Positions 44,677-48,822 of a stretch of 48,822 nucleotides of DNA are shown one piece after another. Made by a program: the position numbers and the translations under genes. The notes below the pieces were generated by a model. It had not been told where the DNA came from, made no database searches, and saw only the letters and a program-made list of their open reading frames with translations. Position 1 is the first letter of the stretch; each line of letters opens with the position of its first letter. The stretch lies in the NCBI GenBank assembly GCA_017398685.1, contig JAFQFH010000059.1, positions 1-48,822 on the forward strand. The letters are read 5' to 3'. The stretch comes from Oscillospiraceae bacterium. Its GTDB lineage: Bacteria > Bacillota > Clostridia > Oscillospirales > Oscillospiraceae.

Positions 44677-46089
44677 ATGATTAAATTCGGAACAGGCGGC
44701 TGGCGCGCCATAATCGCTGACGGCTTTACAAAAGAGAATATCCGCCTGCTCACGGCTGGTCTTTGCCGTTTGATGCTCTCCGAGGGCTACGAGGGTACGC
44801 AGGTCTGCCTTGGTTACGACAGGCGTTTTCTCTCCAAGGAGGCCATGTACTGGGCAGCGGAGGTTTTTGCGGGCTACGGCTTTCGCCCCTTTGTGATAAA
44901 CCGCTCCGTCCCCACCCCGCTCATCATGTTCACTGTCCGCCAGATGGACATCCCCTACGGCATTGCCATCACCGCAAGCCACAACCCTGCCATATATAAC
45001 GGCATCAAGGTATTTACCAGAGGCGGCAGGGATGCCGACCAGACCGTGACGGCAAGGATAGAGGCACAGATAGAGGGTCTTCGCCCTGAGGACGTGAAAA
45101 GCATCGACTATGAAAAGGCCCTTGCTCAGGGACTTATCAGCGAGGGTTATCCCTTCAACGAGTATATAGATAGCATACTGCGCTTTATAGACATAGACAG
45201 TATCAAAAACTCCAAGCTCCGCATTGCCCTTGACCCCATGTACGGTGTTGGTCAGAGCAGTCTGAGAACCATACTGCTCACCTGCCGCTGCGACCTTGAG
45301 GTAATCCACGAGCAGCACGACACACTTTTCGGCGGCAGGATGCCCGCTCCCAGTGCCGACAGTCTTGGCATGCTCTCAAATTACGTGACCGAGCGGCACT
45401 GTCATCTGGGCATAGCTACCGACGGTGATGCGGACAGGCTGGGCGTTATGGACGAAAAAGGCCGATATATCCACCCCAACAATCTCCTTGTGCTGCTGTA
45501 CTACTATCTGCTGAAATACCGGGGCTGGAAAGGCCCCTGCGTCCGCAACAACTCCACCACCCATCTTCTGGACAGAGTAGCGGCGGACTTCGGTGAAAAT
45601 TGCTTTGAGGTGCCGGTGGGCTTCAAGCATATCTCCGCAAAGATGGCGGAGTATGATGCTGTTATCGGCGGAGAGTCCTCCGGCGGTATGGCTGTGCGCG
45701 GGCATATAGCAGGTAAGGACGGAATATATGCGGCAGCCCTTTTGGTGGAGATGCTGGCTGTCACCGGAAAATCCGTAAGTGAGCTTTACAATGAGATAAC
45801 GGAGAAGTATGGTCGGCTTTACTATGAAGAGGCTTCCTTTGCCACAACGGCGGAGAAAAAGGAGGAGCTTCGCGGCATAGTATACGGCGACGGAGCGCTT
45901 CCTGACTTTGGCGCAAAGCTTGTCCGTGTGAACAAGGACGACGGCTGCAAGCTCTATTTTGAGGACGGCAGCTGGGTAATCTGCCGCTTTTCCGGCACGG
46001 AGCCTCTGCTGCGTATGGCAGCAGAGGGTGAAAAGCCCGGTCAGGCTAAGGAATATATACGCATCTGGAGCGAGGCTCTGGGACTATAA
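44677..46089 (+). CDS. Phosphohexomutase (phosphoglucomutase/phosphomannomutase family)
   Basis: The 470-residue enzyme moves phosphate between C1 and C6 of a hexose. All four family motifs are present: phosphoserine loop TASHNPAIYNG (about 106-116), metal site DGDADR, sugar loop GGESSGG and phosphate loop RFSGTEPLLR. Following the phosphorylase by 9 nt, it probably converts the released Glc-1-P or GlcNAc-1-P to the 6-phosphate for glycolysis. Sequence alone does not settle which. GGTGAGAG precedes the ATG. A hairpin ends the operon. Confidence 0.93.
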   Translation: MIKFGTGGWRAIIADGFTKENIRLLTAGLCRLMLSEGYEGTQVCLGYDRRFLSKEAMYWAAEVFAGYGFRPFVINRSVPTPLIMFTVRQMDIPYGIAITASHNPAIYNGIKVFTRGGRDADQTVTARIEAQIEGLRPEDVKSIDYEKALAQGLISEGYPFNEYIDSILRFIDIDSIKNSKLRIALDPMYGVGQSSLRTILLTCRCDLEVIHEQHDTLFGGRMPAPSADSLGMLSNYVTERHCHLGIATDGDADRLGVMDEKGRYIHPNNLLVLLYYYLLKYRGWKGPCVRNNSTTHLLDRVAADFGENCFEVPVGFKHISAKMAEYDAVIGGESSGGMAVRGHIAGKDGIYAAALLVEMLAVTGKSVSELYNEITEKYGRLYYEEASFATTAEKKEELRGIVYGDGALPDFGAKLVRVNKDDGCKLYFEDGSWVICRFSGTEPLLRMAAEGEKPGQAKEYIRIWSEALGL

Positions 46090-46090
46090 G

Positions 46091-46129
46091 ATTGAGAAAG
46101 AGCCTGTATTATTCGGGCTCTTTCTCAAT
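46091..46129 (+). terminator. Terminator after the mutase gene
   Basis: A 14-bp stem (46091-46104 with 46116-46129) has an 11-base loop; T-rich bases are within the right arm and not after it, so strength is uncertain. Confidence 0.7.
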
Positions 46130-46140
46130 GTCTCAGTATA

Positions 46141-46149
46141 TGCTATAAT
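46141..46149 (+). promoter_or_regulatory. Extended -10 promoter of the sensor kinase gene
   Basis: TGCTATAAT is a perfect extended -10 box 20 bp before the start codon; no good -35 box accompanies it. The leader is very short. Confidence 0.55.
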
Positions 46150-46169
46150 CAGTGCAGGGAGGGGAAAAT

Positions 46170-47843
46170 ATGAAAAAGCCTGTTGTTTCCCTTAAAATGG
46201 GTCTTCTGACCACAATAGTTATATGCTGGCTTCTGCCTATCCTTATCGTTATGGTGCTCTCCGGTGTGCTTTTTGGGCGCAGCTACCGGCAGAACGTACT
46301 TGATGAGATAGACCTGAGCGCCCACAACGCTCTTTTGCAGGTGCAGGTACAGCTTGAGGATGCTATAGACGACTCCAAGGATGTATCCTACGACGGTGTC
46401 ATCCGCAATGCCTACCGCAGCTACCTCAACACCCACGACCGGGCCGCTCTCTACCGCAGCACCATTGACTACCTTAGCCTCAGCTTTTTCCGTGAGGAGC
46501 AGTACAAGGCCGTGTCCATCCACTACTGGGATAAGGATATAGATGTAAACAGCTACTATCTCAGCAGCGGTATCTCCGGCTATGAGCTTTTGAACCAGTG
46601 CCGGGAGAATGTTCCTGAGATACTTAAGGCCATGCAAAACGCTGACACAAAGATACTCTTTCTGACCCCCGGCGGGCAGCTTTGCATGGTGCGAAATCTT
46701 CTGGACAGCAGCTTTGTGCCCTACGCCTCTGTTGTGATGATGCTGGATCCTGAGTACTTTTTCAGACCGCTCACCGCAATAAACAGAATAGATGAAATGC
46801 AGCTTTATGTGGACGATGCGGTGCTTGTCATCGACGGAGACACTGTTACGGTTTCTGCCAGTGCAGGGGAGGAATGGGAGCGCACATATGAAATTGAGGC
46901 TGACGGCCACAGGCTCTTTGCCGAGGCAAAGATAGAAAAGTACAATGTTTGGGATGAAAACCCGTGGCTTTTATGGGCTGTGCTCAGCGTGGCGCTTCTG
47001 GTGCTGCCGCTGCTTTTGGTGATGATAAGCCTTTTCTACCGGCACATCACAAGACCCATGGAAGTGCTTGCCGAGGCCAACACCAAAGTTGAGTCCGGAC
47101 AGAGGGGCTATGCCATTGAGCAGTGTGCTCCCAATGCGGAGTTTGACAAGCTCTACCGGCACTTCAACTCCATGTCCGAAGAGCTTCAGGGCCAGTTTGA
47201 GCGCTCCTACCTTGAGCAGCAGGCCACTCAGCGGGCTCAGATAAAGGCTCTCCAATCCCAGATAAATCCCCATTTTCTCAATAATACGCTGGAGATCATC
47301 AACTGGGAGGCAAGGCTTGCCCAGAATGAGCGGATAAGCACCATGATAGAAGCACTTTCCACCATGCTGGGCGCAGCGCTGGACAGAGACGGACGAAACC
47401 AGATCGCCTTACAGGAAGAGCTGGGCTACATTGAAGCCTACCTATATATCATAAACGAAAGGCTGGGCGGCAAGCTGAACGTCCGTCAGGATATTGCCCC
47501 CGGCATGGAGGCTACCCTTATCCCTAGGCTCATTTTGCAGCCCATTGTGGAAAATGCCGTGGAGCACGACATCGTTGTGCGCCGTGGCGGCAATCTTGTT
47601 CTCCGGGCCTTTGAGAAGGACGAGCTGATTGTTCTTGAGGTGGAACATGACGGCACCATGACCGAATCCGACCGCGCGAACATTGAAAAGCTCCTTTCCG
47701 AGGAAGATACAGGCAAGGGGCAGCTTGGACTTCGGAATGTCCATAAACGTCTCAAGCTCTTGTACGGTGACAAGGGTACTCTGACCATCGACGGCGACTG
47801 CCCCGGCCTTATCCTTGCCCGCATCTCCTTTCCCAAAAACTAG
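46170..47843 (+). CDS. YesM-type sensor histidine kinase
   Basis: The 557-residue kinase has two membrane helices (about 12-35 and 266-289) around an extracellular sensor domain, then a HAMP linker (about 290-345), the His kinase box QSQINPHFLNNTLEIINW with H368, and the ATPase domain with N box QPIVENAVEHDI and G2 box GQLGLRNVHKRL. The usual G1 box DNGxG is replaced by EHDGTM, as I have seen in some members. YesM kinases normally act with a YesN-type AraC-domain response regulator on sugar transporters. No such regulator is encoded here, though a binding-protein gene follows. I chose the ATG at 46170 with AGGGAGGGG upstream. Confidence 0.9.
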   Translation: MKKPVVSLKMGLLTTIVICWLLPILIVMVLSGVLFGRSYRQNVLDEIDLSAHNALLQVQVQLEDAIDDSKDVSYDGVIRNAYRSYLNTHDRAALYRSTIDYLSLSFFREEQYKAVSIHYWDKDIDVNSYYLSSGISGYELLNQCRENVPEILKAMQNADTKILFLTPGGQLCMVRNLLDSSFVPYASVVMMLDPEYFFRPLTAINRIDEMQLYVDDAVLVIDGDTVTVSASAGEEWERTYEIEADGHRLFAEAKIEKYNVWDENPWLLWAVLSVALLVLPLLLVMISLFYRHITRPMEVLAEANTKVESGQRGYAIEQCAPNAEFDKLYRHFNSMSEELQGQFERSYLEQQATQRAQIKALQSQINPHFLNNTLEIINWEARLAQNERISTMIEALSTMLGAALDRDGRNQIALQEELGYIEAYLYIINERLGGKLNVRQDIAPGMEATLIPRLILQPIVENAVEHDIVVRRGGNLVLRAFEKDELIVLEVEHDGTMTESDRANIEKLLSEEDTGKGQLGLRNVHKRLKLLYGDKGTLTIDGDCPGLILARISFPKN

Positions 47844-47848
47844 TCTTT

Positions 47849-47877
47849 ATACACCGGAGTTCTTCCGGTGTATTTTA
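47849..47877 (+). terminator. Sensor kinase terminator
   Basis: ATACACCGGA (47849-47858) pairs with 47864-47873, with a 5-base loop and TTTT after it. Confidence 0.85.
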
Positions 47878-47893
47878 TTGCATATAAATTGCC

Positions 47894-47929
47894 CAAGGAA
47901 CGACAAGAAAAAACAAGTCAGGCAATTAT
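47894..47929 (+). promoter_or_regulatory. Three phased CAAG boxes and GCAATTAT before the second binding-protein gene
   Basis: CAAG occurs at 47894, 47904 and 47914, exactly 10 bp apart, followed by GCAATTAT (47922-47929), which overlaps the position of the -35 box. All three boxes face the same side of the helix. It resembles a site for an AraC-type activator. Confidence 0.5.
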
Positions 47930-47948
47930 GATTTTTATGCCGGTTTTG

Positions 47949-47954
47949 TATAAT
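47949..47954 (+). promoter_or_regulatory. -10 box of the second binding-protein gene
   Basis: TATAAT is perfect, but the region 17 bp upstream (TTATGA, 47926-47931) is a poor -35 box, fitting activator-dependent transcription. Confidence 0.6.
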
Positions 47955-48004
47955 TGATGTATCTTCGGAAAACCTGAAATTTTTCAAAAAAGGAGAAAAA
48001 AGCA

Positions 48005-48822
48005 ATGAAAAAGATTTTCGCATTGATGCTGGCTCTCATTCTGTGCTTTGGCTTTGCGGCTCCCGCAGCCTTCGCAGAAGGTGTCACCCTCAACGTTGTC
48101 ACCTCCTACGGCGGCGACGACGGCAACCGCAAGAACTTTGAGGCCGCTGTAGCTGCCTACGAGGAAGCCACCGGCAACAAGGTCAACGACGGCTCCGCCA
48201 CCTCCAATGAGGAGTGGAAGGCCAAGGTCCTCACCGACTTTGAGACCGGCTCCGAGCCCGATGTTCTGTTCTTCTTCACCAATGCCGATGCTGAGCCCAT
48301 CATCAGCGCAGGCAAGGTCGTGTCCATTGAGGACATCCGCGCAGAGTACCCCGAGTACGCCGCCAACATGAAGGACAGCATGATGGCTGTCGCCTCCGAC
48401 GGCAAGCAGTACGCTGTTCCCTCCTCCGGTTTCTGGGAGAATATGTTTGTCAACAAGGCTGTTCTGGAAGCCTGCGGCCTTGAGGTTCCCGGCCCCGACT
48501 ACACCTGGGATCAGTTCGTTGCCGACTGCCAGGTCATCCTTGACAACGGCTACACCCCCATCGCCTGCTCCCTCTTTGAGGTTCCCCACTACTGGTTCGA
48601 GTTCGCTGTTATGAATAACGGCACTCTGGCAAATCACCTTGAGGTTCCCACTGTTGCTGACGGCGCTCTGGTTGACGATGCTGTCGCTCAGAAGTGGATT
48701 GCAGGTCTTGAGGATATCAAGGCCCTCTACGAGGCTGGCTTCTTCCCCGAAAACACCCTCACCGCCACCGATGCTGAGACCGTCGCCCTCTTCGGCGAAG
48801 GCGAGGCAGCCTTCCTTATCGA
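48005..48822 (+). CDS. Extracellular sugar-binding protein, 3' end outside the window
   Basis: The first 272 residues of a family 1 solute-binding protein are present; the frame is open to the window end and about 150 residues are missing. Residues 1-24 are a signal peptide ending in AAFA before EG, again with no lipobox cysteine. The mature part starts VTLNVVTSYGGDDGNRKNFE and contains PDVLFFFTNADAEP and YAVPSSGFWENMFVNK, typical of CUT1 sugar-binding proteins. AAAGGAG lies 9 nt before the ATG. Codon bias is strong, as in the first binding protein. With the kinase upstream and the GH94 gene nearby, a beta-linked disaccharide is a likely substrate. Confidence 0.9.
   Translation, partial: MKKIFALMLALILCFGFAAPAAFAEGVTLNVVTSYGGDDGNRKNFEAAVAAYEEATGNKVNDGSATSNEEWKAKVLTDFETGSEPDVLFFFTNADAEPIISAGKVVSIEDIRAEYPEYAANMKDSMMAVASDGKQYAVPSSGFWENMFVNKAVLEACGLEVPGPDYTWDQFVADCQVILDNGYTPIACSLFEVPHYWFEFAVMNNGTLANHLEVPTVADGALVDDAVAQKWIAGLEDIKALYEAGFFPENTLTATDAETVALFGEGEAAFLI

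Overview
The window looks like part of the chromosome of an endospore-forming, low-to-moderate GC Firmicute of the class Clostridia, most likely a gut member of the Oscillospirales. Evidence seen directly: a spoIIAA-spoIIAB-sigF operon, spoVAD-spoVAEb behind a forespore-type promoter, a T-box leader on valS, strong AGGAGG-type ribosome binding sites, many intrinsic terminators with 17-bp-spaced TTGACA/TATAAT promoters, YesM-type histidine kinase and AraC regulators, a glutaminyl-tRNA synthetase and a PotC-PotD fusion. Species assignment is not possible by eye. No rRNA, tRNA, CRISPR array, phage or complete insertion sequence was found.

Layout. 1-4.2 kb: a 3'-damaged MATE transporter, a DUF4867 protein, an XRE regulator with a Ser/Lys linker, a YczE-like membrane protein, a CDP-alcohol phosphatidyltransferase and a membrane-bound XRE regulator. 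4.4-14.1 kb: a galactoside-utilisation locus with an AraC regulator, sugar-binding protein, two permeases, LacZ-type beta-galactosidase and GH36 alpha-galactosidase. No ATPase is encoded here, so a shared one elsewhere must energise the transporter. 14.1-18.6 kb (minus strand): the spoIIA operon downstream of valS and its T-box. 18.7-27.3 kb: a thioredoxin-reductase-like flavoprotein, glnS, a small operon of a zinc-ribbon membrane protein, DUF5685 and a J-domain protein, then ddl, a DUF4914 P-loop protein and truA. 27.3-31.7 kb: a promoter, a roughly 335-nt structured RNA ending in its own terminator, then potA, potB and a fused potCD for polyamine uptake. 31.7-36.4 kb: spoVAD-spoVAEb, an unknown membrane protein, a phosphofructokinase, an SDR enzyme and a small unknown gene. 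36.4-41 kb: a HerA-like ATPase with a coiled-coil tail, cdsA, a nitroreductase, a ZIP metal transporter and a repeat-like element. 41.1-48.8 kb: an aldo/keto reductase, a second sugar locus with a GH94 chitobiose-type phosphorylase, a sugar-phosphate mutase, a YesM-type sensor kinase, and the start of a second sugar-binding protein that runs off the window end.

The two sugar loci seem to be wired differently. The galactoside locus hydrolyses its substrates and sits beside an AraC regulator. The second locus uses phosphorolysis followed by a mutase, and its phosphorylase and binding-protein genes share an unusual upstream signal: CAAG boxes repeated every 10 bp followed by GCAATTAT. The signals most worth following up are the structured RNA before the pot operon, the repeat-like element around 40.94-41.05 kb whose end sequence recurs at 26.44 kb, and the phased CAAG boxes.
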